From: an uncultured bacterium
Lineage (GTDB): Bacteria; Armatimonadota; Hebobacteria; CAIYQO01
Assembly (NCBI GenBank): GCA_903928345.1
Contig: CAIYQO010000044.1
Coordinates: forward strand, 1 to 51,774
DNA length: 51,774 nt
Direction: 5' to 3'
Of the stretch, positions 1 to 8,675 are shown piece by piece. The notes beneath the pieces were generated by a model. That model ran no database searches and had not been told where the DNA came from. It saw only the letters and a program-made list of their open reading frames with translations. The stretch's first letter is position 1. Every line of letters starts with the position of its first letter. The position numbers were made by a program, and so were the translations under genes.

Positions 1-652
1 CCAACCACGGATCCACCGCGCCGCCCACCGGGTCGACCAGGCCGATGTTATCGAGCATGAAGAACGCACGATTGATCGGGTCGGAGAGGTCGGTGGAGTT
101 GGGCTTGAAGTTGCCGGGCAGGTACTTGGCATGCCCGTCCGCGAAGCCGGCGATGACGCCGACGTGGCGGTTGGAGGGGTTGACCGTCTGGATGGTGGTC
201 GCGTAGTTGGTGGCCAGGCCGCCGCCGATGAGACCGCCAGTGGTTACGATCGGGTCGGCATCGCAGATGACGCCCACTTCGGACGGGTTGCGCATCTGCT
301 GTTCGGAGATGCCGGTGCCGGCGGGCGACACGAGCAGGCTGTTGTAGCCGTAGGAGATCTGGCTTTGTGCCGGGTCCGCCGTCGAGGACGGGCAGGCCAG
401 CATTTTGCTGTTCACGCCGCCGGCCGTCAGGTCGGTGGCCCAGGCGGAACTCGGCATTTTGCCGGAGTTGTCCTGAATGAACATGGCGACCGCGGTGCAC
501 ATCTGGCGCACGTTGGACAGACAGGTGGTCTGGCGGGCTTTTTCACGAGCCTTGGCGAAGACCGGGAAGAGGATGCTGGCCAGGATCGCGATGATCGCGA
601 TTACGACGAGCAGTTCGATGAGCGTGAAGCCACGCTTTGTCTGGGAACGCAT
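1..652 (-). CDS. Type IV pilin-like / DUF1559 prepilin, 3' truncated by window edge
   Basis: The frame opens at ATG 652 with AAAGGAG 9 bases upstream and runs off the left edge after 217 codons. The N-terminus is a class III prepilin signal, [18 protein letters not shown], with the Glu five residues after the processing Gly and a hydrophobic helix behind it. [23 protein letters not shown] follows, the hallmark of the large DUF1559 pseudopilin paralog families of Armatimonadota and Planctomycetota. Near the C-terminal part is [18 protein letters not shown], a variant of the H-X9-DG motif with eight residues between His and Asp-Gly. The product is probably a secreted or surface pseudopilin; its partner machinery is not in the window. 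Family call is firm, function is not. Confidence 0.9.
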   Translation of the reverse strand, partial: MRSQTKRGFTLIELLVVIAIIAILASILFPVFAKAREKARQTTCLSNVRQMCTAVAMFIQDNSGKMPSSAWATDLTAGGVNSKMLACPSSTADPAQSQISYGYNSLLVSPAGTGISEQQMRNPSEVGVICDADPIVTTGGLIGGGLATNYATTIQTVNPSNRHVGVIAGFADGHAKYLPGNFKPNSTDLSDPINRAFFMLDNIGLVDPVGGAVDPWL

Positions 653-729
653 TGGAATGCTCCTTTCGAAAATGTTGTGTGGGTGACCAGAGGTTCCCGA
701 CTCTGCCACCCCTGCCTTTGTTGTACCAT

Positions 730-759
730 ACTATAACATTTCTCTCATGATTGCATCAA
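730..759 (-). promoter_or_regulatory. Candidate sigma70-like promoter of the prepilin gene
   Basis: Read on the minus strand, TTGATG (754-759) and TATAGT (730-735) are separated by 18 bases, and the start codon lies 78 bases downstream. The surrounding 720-800 stretch is much more AT-rich than its neighbours. The rest of the gap up to 941 holds no recognisable gene. Confidence 0.45.
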
Positions 760-941
760 TGTTTAGATTTAAGAACGATTAAGCGTACATTAACGATTCA
801 TTAAGATGGCCTTCTCGGTGCATTTCACCCAGGTTGGTTGTCGCGAAGTTGACGTAACCGGCCATGGAACCGCCGCACGGTGGGAAAACCAACGGCATTT
901 GCCGGTGTCGAAGGCATCAGAATGGGATGTGGACAAACGGC

Positions 942-2171
942 ATGGGTGTAAATTTCTATCGATATTGGCTCCCAGGCTCGATCGCGCTGCACTTCGTGCT
1001 GGCGCTGATGCTGGCCGTCGTACGTCTCCCCGCCGCCGCGCCGCCCCCGGAGCAACTCACCCTGCTTACCGACCTTACCACTTCGGCGCCGCCCGAGACA
1101 CCGGCGACGGCCCCGCCCCTGCGCCCGCAGCGCGAGATGCCGCACGAGATGCGCACCCGCCCCGAGCGCGTGGAGCCGATGGCCATGCACCCCGCCGCGC
1201 CGACCGCCGGCACGCTGACCCCGCACCAGAGCAATCCCGCGCCCACCGGCCCGCCCCCGTCATCGCCTCCGCCCGGTCCCGTGAGCATGGCCGTCTCCCT
1301 TACGCCGGGCATCCCGGCGCGCGGCCCGGGACGCGGCGGCGCCCCCGGCCTGGGTTCCCCGCACGCGGCGATCTCCAACGCCTGGCACGGCACCGGCGCG
1401 TCGAATGGCCTCCCCCCGTTGCCCGGTTCGGCGCCGGGCGTCATGACCAGCGCCCGCGGCACCTGGGTGGCGCCAGCCGGTGAAGCCGGTGGCGCGGGTC
1501 GCGCGGGTGGCGCCGGCTGGGGCACGCACCTGACGCCCAGCCGCTCGGCGGGTCCCGGTCACGACAGCGACACCGCCATCGACGCTCGCCCCTCCGGCAC
1601 CGTTTATACCGCCTCCGCGCTGCATCCGGGCACATCCAACGGCCCGGCGGGCGGCGTGGGTACCGGCGAGGGCCACCCGCGCGCACCGCTTACGCCCATG
1701 GGGCCCGTGGGCGGCGGCGGCAACGGCATGGGGCACGACATCCCTATGGTGACGGCCGGCGCCCCCGGCGGCGGCAAGCGTACCCCCGGTGATTGGAACG
1801 AGCACCCCGGCGGCGCGGGTGGCGAGGGTCCCGGCGGCTTCGGCCCCGGCGGCGCCGGCCACGATATGCGCCCGAGCTACGGCGCGTCGATCATCGGTTC
1901 AGCCCTGGCGGGTTACCCCACCCTCGCGTTGGCCGAACACCTCAACGGCACCGTCTACGTAACCGCGGTGATCGATACGCAAGGCGATCCGATTGACATT
2001 CGCATTGACAAGCGTTCCATCGCCGACGTGTTGGACAACGCCGCCATCCGCGCCATTCGCAGTTGGCATTTCAAACCGGCGATCAAAAACGGGTTGCCCG
2101 TGGCCGGCACGATGCGCTGGAAGTTTATCTTCTCAGCTGACGGCAAGAAAGCGACGGTGAAGCAGCTATGA
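942..2171 (+). CDS. TonB-family energy-transducer-like protein
   Basis: A 409-residue protein with the classic TonB layout: short cytoplasmic N-terminus, one membrane helix (about residues 9-27), a long Pro/Gly-rich periplasmic linker (about 30-310) and a C-terminal TonB_C domain (about 315-409: YPTLALAEHLNGTVYVTAVI, then AIRSWHFKPAIKNG). TonB couples inner-membrane ion gradients to outer-membrane receptors, but no ExbB/ExbD or receptor is nearby. Many Armatimonadota and Acidobacteriota proteins carry this C-terminal domain without a proven transport role. ATGs at 927 and 864 are possible alternative starts and none has a good ribosome site; 942 was chosen because it sits just before the helix. 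Its TGA overlaps the next ATG (ATGA), so translation is probably coupled. Confidence 0.8.
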   Translation: MGVNFYRYWLPGSIALHFVLALMLAVVRLPAAAPPPEQLTLLTDLTTSAPPETPATAPPLRPQREMPHEMRTRPERVEPMAMHPAAPTAGTLTPHQSNPAPTGPPPSSPPPGPVSMAVSLTPGIPARGPGRGGAPGLGSPHAAISNAWHGTGASNGLPPLPGSAPGVMTSARGTWVAPAGEAGGAGRAGGAGWGTHLTPSRSAGPGHDSDTAIDARPSGTVYTASALHPGTSNGPAGGVGTGEGHPRAPLTPMGPVGGGGNGMGHDIPMVTAGAPGGGKRTPGDWNEHPGGAGGEGPGGFGPGGAGHDMRPSYGASIIGSALAGYPTLALAEHLNGTVYVTAVIDTQGDPIDIRIDKRSIADVLDNAAIRAIRSWHFKPAIKNGLPVAGTMRWKFIFSADGKKATVKQL

Positions 2172-3028
2172 GATTCCGTCTCGCCCTGCTCGTGCTGCTC
2201 CTCACCCCCCTGCTCCTGCTGCCGACGGGGCGCGGCTTCGGCGCCGCCCCGGGGCACAAAATCGGCGATACCACGACCAACGCCAAGGATGGCGCGGCGC
2301 TGGTATGGGTGCCCGCGGGCGAATTCAGCATGGGCACGAGTAAAGAGGACATTGGTCACCTGCTGTCCGCCCACCCATCGTGGACGGCGGACAGCTTCGC
2401 CGGCGAGTCGCCGCGCCACAAGGTGTACCTGGACGGCTACTGGGTGTATACCAACGAAGTGACGGTGGCGGAATACCGCGCCTTCTGCAAAGCGACGAAA
2501 CGCGCCATGCCCGACCAGCCCAAATCCTCCACAGACACCTTTCCGGTGGTCAACGTGAGCTGGTTCGACGCCAATGCCTACGCCGACTGGGCGGGCGCCG
2601 CGCTGCCCACGGAGGCGCAATGGGAAAAGGCCGCGCGCGGCACCGACGGGCGCATCTTTCCGTGGGGCAACGCGTGGGATCAGGAGAAGTGCAACAGCAT
2701 CACCGACCACAGCCCGGCGGGTGGCGGATTCAAGGGGATGCGCGCCGCGCCGGTCGGCAGTTACCCCGCCAGCGCCAGCCCGTACGGCGCGCAGGACATG
2801 GCCGGCAACGTGTGGGAGTGGTGCGCGGACTGGTACGACCCGGTGTATTATAAAGCCGCGCCGCGCGACAATCCCCAGGGTCCGGATGCCGGCGAGATGA
2901 AGGTGCTCCGCGGCGGCTCCTGGGGCAGCTCCAGCATCACCGTGCGCTGCGCCACCCGCTTGATGGAAGCCCCCGACCTCACCTACCACGACTGCGGCGG
3001 CTTCCGCTGCGTCGTCACCACGGAATAA
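2168..3028 (+). CDS. SUMF1/FGE-sulfatase-domain secreted protein
   Basis: A 286-residue protein with a signal peptide (residues 1-25, Leu-rich) and a formylglycine-generating-enzyme fold: VWVPAGEFSMG, YWVYTNEVTVAEY, PVVNVSWFDANAYADW, LPTEAQWEKAARG, FPWGN, QDMAGNVWEWCADWY, VLRGGSW and GGFRCV. True FGE activates sulfatases by oxidising a Cys. Most bacterial members of this fold are instead structural, ligand-binding or other oxidoreductase proteins, and no sulfatase gene is in the window, so the activity is left open. The start overlaps the stop of the TonB-like gene, giving a two-gene unit that ends at the terminator at 3050-3089. Confidence 0.88.
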   Translation: MRFRLALLVLLLTPLLLLPTGRGFGAAPGHKIGDTTTNAKDGAALVWVPAGEFSMGTSKEDIGHLLSAHPSWTADSFAGESPRHKVYLDGYWVYTNEVTVAEYRAFCKATKRAMPDQPKSSTDTFPVVNVSWFDANAYADWAGAALPTEAQWEKAARGTDGRIFPWGNAWDQEKCNSITDHSPAGGGFKGMRAAPVGSYPASASPYGAQDMAGNVWEWCADWYDPVYYKAAPRDNPQGPDAGEMKVLRGGSWGSSSITVRCATRLMEAPDLTYHDCGGFRCVVTTE

Positions 3029-3049
3029 GGCACCAGAGAAATCCGGCTC

Positions 3050-3089
3050 ATATCGCCGCAGACCGACAGGTCCGCGGCGATATTTTTTT
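3050..3089 (+). terminator. Rho-independent terminator after the SUMF1-like gene
   Basis: A 15-base stem (3050-3064 with 3069-3083, one mismatch) closes a GACA loop and runs straight into a T-tract ending at 3089. It lies 21 bases after the TAA of the upstream gene and is the cleanest intrinsic terminator in the window. Confidence 0.92.
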
Positions 3090-3208
3090 GCCGGGGCGCA
3101 TGGAAGTGGAACGCGGGCGTGTCTTTCCCTGCAGCAGTGTATCCGTGCACCGGCGTTTCCGCCGCTGTCCGGTACCCTTGCGGTGGTCGGGTCGACAGGG
3201 AGGCGCGC

Positions 3209-6200
3209 ATGGATTGGAGTTTCTCGTCCCTCGTGGTGTGGGTGCTGCTGATCGTGCTGCTCATTCAACTGGGCAAGCTGCGGGAGCGCGTGAAGGCGCT
3301 GGAGCACCAGTTGGACAGCCTGCACGGCTGGCCGGGTCACACGCCGTCGACGCCGGCCGGGTTGCCGACTTCGTCGCCGCCGATTCCCCCACGCGTGGTG
3401 CCGCCCGCGCCGGTAGTGCAGCCCGCCGCCACCGTGGCACCGCCGCCGGTGCGTGCGCAGGCGCCGCCGCCTCCTATGCCGCCCATCCCGGTGCCACCGA
3501 GTATCCCCGCGCCGGTGCCGGAGCGTCCCGCCTTCGTCTTCACCCCGCCGCCGACGCCGAGGCCGATGTCGGTACCGCCCGTGCACATTTACACCGCCCC
3601 TGCGGCAGCGATCTCTACGCCACCGCCGCACACGGAACCGGCGCATACGCCCGCGCCGCGCACCCGTCCGGAGTGGGAAGTGCTCATCGGCGGCAACGTC
3701 TTCAATATCATCGGCGCCATCGCGCTCATCCTGGCGATCGTCTACCTGCTCAAGCTGGCCTTCGACAACAACTGGATCATCCCGCAGGTGCGCGTGCTCG
3801 CGGGCTTCCTCTTCGGCGTCGGCCTCATCGTGGCCGGCGACCGGGCGCGCAAACGCCACCTGGACATCTTCGCCACCGGGCTTATCGGGGCAGGCATCGC
3901 GAGCCTGTATATCGCCGCGTATGCCACCTACGGCTTCCACTTCCGCCTCGTGTCGGCCCCGATCGCCTTCGCCTTGATGTCCGCCGTCACCGTCGTCACC
4001 CTCGTGCTGGCGGTGCGCTTCGACTTACTCACCGTCACCTTCCTCGGCTGGTTCGGCGGCTTTGTCACCCCGTTGCTGCTCAGCGATGCCGGTGGCAGCC
4101 TCGTCAGCCTGTTCGCCTACCTGGCGCTGCTCACGACCGGTCTGCTGCTGCTCACCGCGCTGCGCGAGCGCTGGGCGGTGCTGGAGCCGCTGACGCTACT
4201 TGCCACCTATGGGTTGTTTTTCGTGGCGATCTACCGCGCGCCGGGCGATACCACGCTGCCCATGGTATTTCTGCTCCTCTACTGGGCACTCTTCACCGGC
4301 GCGGAGATGCGGCACGCACTGCGCGGCAACCCCACGCGGCCCGCCCTGCGCTATCTGCACGCGGTGCTCAACCTATGCATCGCCGCCCTCGGCGTCTATT
4401 GCCTCCCCGTGCCGCACGCCTGGCTGGCGCCGATCAGCCTGGGCGCGGGTGCCGTCTACCTGCTGCCGCTGCCCTGGTTGGTGAAGCAATCCCGCACCGG
4501 CGCCGTCACCCAGCGCTTCGCCCTCTTCGGTGTGGTGCTACTCGGCACGGCGATCTTCTTCCAATGCTCCGCGCCGTGGGCGATCATCGCCTGGGCGCTG
4601 CTGGCGCTGGCGCTGGTGTGGCTGGGCCTGACGACGGAGCTGCCGTATTTCTGGCTGCTGGGATTGCTCCTTTTCGGCGTGGGGGTGCTGCGGCTCTTCC
4701 TGATGCCCGAGGCGCTGGCGGCGGAGGACGCCGTGCACTTCATCCCGGTGCTGCACCTGCGCTTCCTGGTCTACACGGTGCTTTGCGGCGCGCTCACCGG
4801 GGCGACGGCGCTCTTCTCGCGGCATACCGAGGGGGAATTGCGCGAAGTGCTGCGCGGCCTGCTGCATTTCGCCGTGGTGGGCGTGGCCTTCACGCTGCTC
4901 ACGGTGGAGACGAACGACCTCTTCCGCCATCTACTCGGTGTCGGCGCCACGCCGTCGCTGATCTCCCTGGCCCAGGCGCGCGCCCTTACACTGGGGGGGT
5001 GCTGGTTCTTCTTCGGGCTGCCGATGGTGTGGTTCGGCTGCGCGCGGCGCCGGCACGTCCTCTACTGGCTGGGATTGGCCATCGCCCTGCTGGGCGCGGG
5101 CACGGTGGCGATATATGGGTGGCAGTACGAGGTAGTGACGCATTACCTGCCGCTCTACAACCTGCGCACGCTGCTCTTCGTGCTGGTGACGGCGGGCGGC
5201 CTGTGGCTGGCGCGCCGCCTCGTCACGCAGCGGGACATGATGCCCGCGGCGGCGGGCACGGCGCTGGCAATCCGCATCCTCGCGGTGCTGCTGGTGATGG
5301 AGTTGATCACCGCGGAAACGAGCGACCTATTCAACCACCTGGTGCAAGTCGGCGTCACCAATGCCTTTATCACACTGGCGCAGGCCGGCACCCTTATCCT
5401 GGGCGGGCTGTGGTTCGCCTATGGCCTGGTGGTGACCCGCTTCGGCTTCCGCCCGCACCTGCGCGTCCTTTACTGGATGGGCTTGGCCATCGCCTTCCTG
5501 GGGGTGGACACGCTGGCAATTTTCGGCTGGCACTACGCCACCGTGGCCCACTACCTGCCGCTGCTCAACCTGCGCGCGCTGCTGCTGGTAGGCGCGGCGG
5601 TGGGCGCCGTCCGGCTGGCGCGCCAACTCGCCGTGCAAGAGGAGCTGCCGGATCAAGCCAACACGGCGCTGGTGCTGCGCATCGTTGCGGTGCTGCTGGT
5701 ATGGGAAGTCGTGACTGTGGAATGCCTTGACTTCTTCACCTACCAGGTCACCGGCCCGGCATTCCTGCGGATGGCGGCCGCGCCGGCGCAGGCGCTGCTG
5801 CTGGCGGGGGCCTGGACGCTGCTCGCCGGGGGGCTGCTCTGGCGCGGACTACGCCGAAACGTCGGGTATCAGTGGTTGGCCGGACTGATCCTGCTCACCA
5901 TGGCAATCGTCCTTGCCTGCACGGGTGGCACGCTGGTCTACACCCCCATCGCCGGCTTCCTGCCGCTCCTCAACTTGCGCGCGGTGGTGCTGGCGCTCAT
6001 CGTCATCGCCGCGGGGATGAGTCTCCGCGCCGCAGAGGAACGCCGCCCCACCCTCGCCGTTTACCTGCGCCTCGTCTGGATGGGCGTCACGCTCTTCGGG
6101 TTGTCGCTGGATGCGAACGATACCATCAGCCGGCTGCTCGACGCCTTCGGCCCGCAAGCGCTGCACCTGGACGCCGGTCTGGCGCGCGGCTTCGCCCTGG

Positions 6201-7306
6201 CGGTGACCGGGGGCACCTTCGGGGTGATCCTGCTGGCGCGCGGGTTGTGGGCGCCGCAACGGGCGCTGCGCATCGGCGGGTTGGCGGCGCTGGCTGCGTC
6301 GGCGGTGCTGGCCGCGGAGAGCGGCCTCAGCTACCTGCCGCTCGACGCCTACGTGCCGGTGTTGAACCCGCGCGTGGCCGGCATGGTGGCGGTGGTGCTG
6401 CTCTGTGCCGCGGCGGCCACGCTGCTGCACCGGAAACGCGACGCCTTTTCGGCGGCTCCGCTGCTGACGCAGGTGGCGCAGTGGGTGTGCGCGCTGCTGC
6501 TCTTTGAGGTAGTCACCACGGAGATCCTCGACTTCTTCAACCAGCGCTTCAGCGTGGAAGGGGTGATGAATACGCAGGCGAACCTGGGGCAGTTCATGCT
6601 CCTCGCCGCCTTCTGGACTGCGTATTCGCTGCCGCTGGTGTGGTACGGGCTGCGGAAACGGCTGACGCTGGTGCTGGGCACCGGGTTAGTGATGCTGGCG
6701 CTTGGCATAGTGGCCGTGGCGGTGAAGGGCTACACCGATGCCGCGGGGCTCTCCCTGCTCGGGGTGCGCGCCCTCGCCATGCTCTTCGTCATCATTGCGC
6801 TGCTGGTGCAGGAGCAGTGGCTGTTGCGTGAGCAGGAGGAGTTCACCTGGACGACGCTGCTGGCGCCGCTCATCCAGATCGTGGCCGGGGTGCTCCTCTT
6901 TGAGCTGGTCTCCGTCGAGACGCGCGACCTCTTCCAGCAGGCGACGAGCGGGCTGCTGGCCGACGGCGCCGACGCGGCGCAGCATCGGCTGCACATCCTG
7001 GCGAACATGCGGCAACTGGCCATCTCCCTCGGCTGGCTGCTCTACTCCATCGGCGTGATGGCCTACGGGCTGTGGCGGCGCCTCTTCCACCTGCGCGTCA
7101 TCGCCTTTCTCGTCTTCGGCATCGTGATCGTGAAGGTCTTCTTCTTCGACCTGGCCTTCCTCGACACGCTCTACCGCTGCTGCTCCTTCCTGGGCCTGGC
7201 GGTGATCCTGTTCGCCGTCTCCTACCTTTTCCAACGCTACCGCACCGCCCTCATCGGCGCACAGGAGCCGGACGCGGTACCCGAGCCCATGCTGCCGAAG
7301 GAGTAA
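3209..7306 (+). CDS. DUF2339 giant polytopic membrane protein
   Basis: A 1365-residue protein starting at ATG 3209, preceded by AGGGAGG. Residues 1-20 form a membrane helix, 21-40 a short coiled coil (LGKLRERVKALEHQLDSL), about 45-150 a Pro/Ala-rich linker, and about 155 to the end many transmembrane helices. WEVLIGGNVFNIIGAIALIL after the linker is typical of the DUF2339 family (PF10101). From about residue 560 onward, a unit of about 135 residues recurs six times, with T-x-E-T-x-D-L-F-like motifs near residues 564, 701, 836, 969, 1101 and 1236 and a Y/L-L-P-L-x-N-L-R motif late in the units. The family's function is not established. The gene stands alone between a terminator and a large hairpin. 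Confidence 0.9.
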   Translation: MDWSFSSLVVWVLLIVLLIQLGKLRERVKALEHQLDSLHGWPGHTPSTPAGLPTSSPPIPPRVVPPAPVVQPAATVAPPPVRAQAPPPPMPPIPVPPSIPAPVPERPAFVFTPPPTPRPMSVPPVHIYTAPAAAISTPPPHTEPAHTPAPRTRPEWEVLIGGNVFNIIGAIALILAIVYLLKLAFDNNWIIPQVRVLAGFLFGVGLIVAGDRARKRHLDIFATGLIGAGIASLYIAAYATYGFHFRLVSAPIAFALMSAVTVVTLVLAVRFDLLTVTFLGWFGGFVTPLLLSDAGGSLVSLFAYLALLTTGLLLLTALRERWAVLEPLTLLATYGLFFVAIYRAPGDTTLPMVFLLLYWALFTGAEMRHALRGNPTRPALRYLHAVLNLCIAALGVYCLPVPHAWLAPISLGAGAVYLLPLPWLVKQSRTGAVTQRFALFGVVLLGTAIFFQCSAPWAIIAWALLALALVWLGLTTELPYFWLLGLLLFGVGVLRLFLMPEALAAEDAVHFIPVLHLRFLVYTVLCGALTGATALFSRHTEGELREVLRGLLHFAVVGVAFTLLTVETNDLFRHLLGVGATPSLISLAQARALTLGGCWFFFGLPMVWFGCARRRHVLYWLGLAIALLGAGTVAIYGWQYEVVTHYLPLYNLRTLLFVLVTAGGLWLARRLVTQRDMMPAAAGTALAIRILAVLLVMELITAETSDLFNHLVQVGVTNAFITLAQAGTLILGGLWFAYGLVVTRFGFRPHLRVLYWMGLAIAFLGVDTLAIFGWHYATVAHYLPLLNLRALLLVGAAVGAVRLARQLAVQEELPDQANTALVLRIVAVLLVWEVVTVECLDFFTYQVTGPAFLRMAAAPAQALLLAGAWTLLAGGLLWRGLRRNVGYQWLAGLILLTMAIVLACTGGTLVYTPIAGFLPLLNLRAVVLALIVIAAGMSLRAAEERRPTLAVYLRLVWMGVTLFGLSLDANDTISRLLDAFGPQALHLDAGLARGFALAVTGGTFGVILLARGLWAPQRALRIGGLAALAASAVLAAESGLSYLPLDAYVPVLNPRVAGMVAVVLLCAAAATLLHRKRDAFSAAPLLTQVAQWVCALLLFEVVTTEILDFFNQRFSVEGVMNTQANLGQFMLLAAFWTAYSLPLVWYGLRKRLTLVLGTGLVMLALGIVAVAVKGYTDAAGLSLLGVRALAMLFVIIALLVQEQWLLREQEEFTWTTLLAPLIQIVAGVLLFELVSVETRDLFQQATSGLLADGADAAQHRLHILANMRQLAISLGWLLYSIGVMAYGLWRRLFHLRVIAFLVFGIVIVKVFFFDLAFLDTLYRCCSFLGLAVILFAVSYLFQRYRTALIGAQEPDAVPEPMLPKE

Positions 7307-7314
7307 TTCGTGCG

Positions 7315-7392
7315 CGTAATCGTGCTCGTGCTCGTAATCGAAGGTTCCCCCCAAGCTTGGGGGTTTCGATTACGCGCACGAGCACGATTACG
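7315..7392. repeat. 78-base hairpin of hexamer repeats at a convergent gene junction
   Basis: The left arm (7315-7342) and right arm (7365-7392) are complementary at 27 of 28 positions and consist of CGTGCT/CGTAAT hexamers. The loop contains a second perfect palindrome, CCCCCAAGCTTGGGGG (7348-7363). It sits between two convergent genes: it begins 8 bases after the DUF2339 stop, and the right arm contains the stop codon of the methyltransferase gene. TTTT follows on the plus side, so it may work as a bidirectional terminator. Confidence 0.9.
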
Positions 7393-7993
7393 TTTTCCCC
7401 TCGTACACCCGATACCCGCTCCCCTGCCCGACCTGCGCGACGTGGGGGAAGTGGCGCGCCATCTCCTTGGCGAAGCTTTTGGCGCCTTGTTTGGTGCGCG
7501 CGACGAGGTAGAAGCGCCCGCCGGGGGTGAGGTGGGCGGCGGACTCGGCAATGAGGGCGAAGACCACGGCGTTGCCGGCGCGGATCGGCGGGTTGGTGAG
7601 GATCACGTCGAAGATATCCCCCGCCACGGGCTGGAAACCGTCGCCCTGGCGCACCTCGGCGTTACGCACATCGTTCGACGCCAGATTCTGCTGCGTCAAC
7701 TCCACCGCGCGCGCGTTGATGTCGGTGAGCACCACGTGGGCCACCGGCGCCAGCTTTGCCGCCACGATGCCCACCACGCCATAGCCACAGCCCAGGTCGA
7801 GGATGCGGGCGGCGCCGGTCACGTCCATCGCTGCCAGCAGCTCTTCGCTGCCCGGGTCGGTATGCCCGCGCGAAAAGACCCCGTGGTCGGTCCACAGCCG
7901 CACCGTCACCCCGCGCAGGGTATCGGTATAGATGACCGGCTGACGCAGTGATACGGGCTCGGGGGTGTAATAATGCTCCGGCTGTCGATCCAT
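7388..7993 (-). CDS. Class I SAM-dependent methyltransferase, RsmC-like
   Basis: A 201-residue protein with the small-methyltransferase fold of RsmC/RlmG: N-terminal HYYTPEPVS...VTVRLWTDHGVFSRGHTDPGSEELL, motif I ILDLGCGYGVVGIV, motif II VVLTDINARAVEL, motif IV DVILTNPPIRAG and GGRFYLVARTKQGA. Proteins of this type methylate guanine N2 in 16S rRNA (G1207 in E. coli), and single-domain versions are common outside Proteobacteria. The exact target is inferred. The stop codon (7388-7390) lies inside the right arm of the junction hairpin. No Shine-Dalgarno is visible before ATG 7993. Confidence 0.85.
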   Translation of the reverse strand: MDRQPEHYYTPEPVSLRQPVIYTDTLRGVTVRLWTDHGVFSRGHTDPGSEELLAAMDVTGAARILDLGCGYGVVGIVAAKLAPVAHVVLTDINARAVELTQQNLASNDVRNAEVRQGDGFQPVAGDIFDVILTNPPIRAGNAVVFALIAESAAHLTPGGRFYLVARTKQGAKSFAKEMARHFPHVAQVGQGSGYRVYEGKT

Positions 7994-8033
7994 GGGGAGT
8001 ATAGTTCGCGGTAAGAAGGCGGAAACCTTGCCG

Positions 8034-8125
8034 GTGAGGAGGCGGGACTGCCACCACTTTTCAAAAAATCGTTTCTATTGCTCCACGCCGGTGCAGGCAA
8101 AGTGGTGGCTGCCCCGCCTTCTCAC
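8034..8125. repeat. REP-like inverted repeat, GGGACTG family, copy 1
   Basis: Arms 8034-8060 and 8099-8125 pair at 24 of 27 positions, with central core GGGACTGCC opposite GGCTGCCCC. CCACTTTTCAAAAA follows the left core and recurs at 23112 near other members of the family. The right arm contains the stop codon of the CdiI-like gene. The mismatch in the middle of the core recurs in the copy at 14465. Confidence 0.8.
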
Positions 8126-8598
8126 ACGGTCATAGCGGTACTCGCCGCCGCTTCCGGAATCCCATAGCGGAATTCGGCGTACGCTTCCTGCAGCACCCGC
8201 TCCGTCGCGGCAAACTGCGTTTCCTTGTCCGCGTCCGCCACGGTGGCGATGCGGACAAAGGCGCGGGCGGTGATCCCATCGACCTTCCCCTGCAGATCGC
8301 GATGCTGGGCCCAGAAGCGCGGATCGATGGTGAGGACCACCTTCAGCAGGTCGCCGGGGTAGAAGTCGCCCGCCGCCAGCGGGTTATCCGCCAGCGCTTC
8401 GACGGCCAGCGGGATGAGATGCCGCAACCCGAGCTGCTGGTCGATCATCACGCGCAGGTTTTCGACCGTGAAATCCTTGAGCGGGACGCGGCGCAGGCGC
8501 AGGCACTCGCGCACCATACGCGAAGGCCCATCCGGCGCCCCGTCGTGGCGTCGTTCAAGCTTCTCCAGTGATTTTCGGCAGTCAAACAGTCTCATCAT
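8122..8598 (-). CDS. CdiI-like immunity family protein (orphan)
   Basis: A 158-residue soluble protein. MVRECLRLRRVPLKDFTVENLRVMI, QQLGLRHLIPLAVEAL and NPLAAGDFYPGDLLKVVL match from memory a family annotated as contact-dependent growth inhibition immunity protein (CdiI_3-like). Members usually sit beside polymorphic toxins, but there is no CdiA, Rhs or other toxin gene here, so this would be an orphan immunity or retired defence gene. M1 and M2 are equally possible starts and the ribosome site is weak. The stop codon is embedded in a REP-like arm. The family call is moderately sure; a present role is unknown. Confidence 0.6.
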   Translation of the reverse strand: MMRLFDCRKSLEKLERRHDGAPDGPSRMVRECLRLRRVPLKDFTVENLRVMIDQQLGLRHLIPLAVEALADNPLAAGDFYPGDLLKVVLTIDPRFWAQHRDLQGKVDGITARAFVRIATVADADKETQFAATERVLQEAYAEFRYGIPEAAASTAMTV

Positions 8599-8675
8599 GG
8601 CATCCGGTGTGCGCGTCGCACATTAAGAATCTTCGTCAATCGCCACCGGCAGCTTAATGGCGCCGGAGAAGAAGG

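Noticed and set aside
3088-5730. Plus-strand frame of 880 codons overlapping DUF2339
   Set aside because: An out-of-frame shadow rich in Arg, Ala and Pro. The DUF2339 frame has the ribosome site and family motifs.
7998-8003. TATACT on the minus strand as a leaderless promoter for the RsmC-like gene
   Set aside because: Only four bases separate it from the ATG, too close for transcription to start at or before the start codon.
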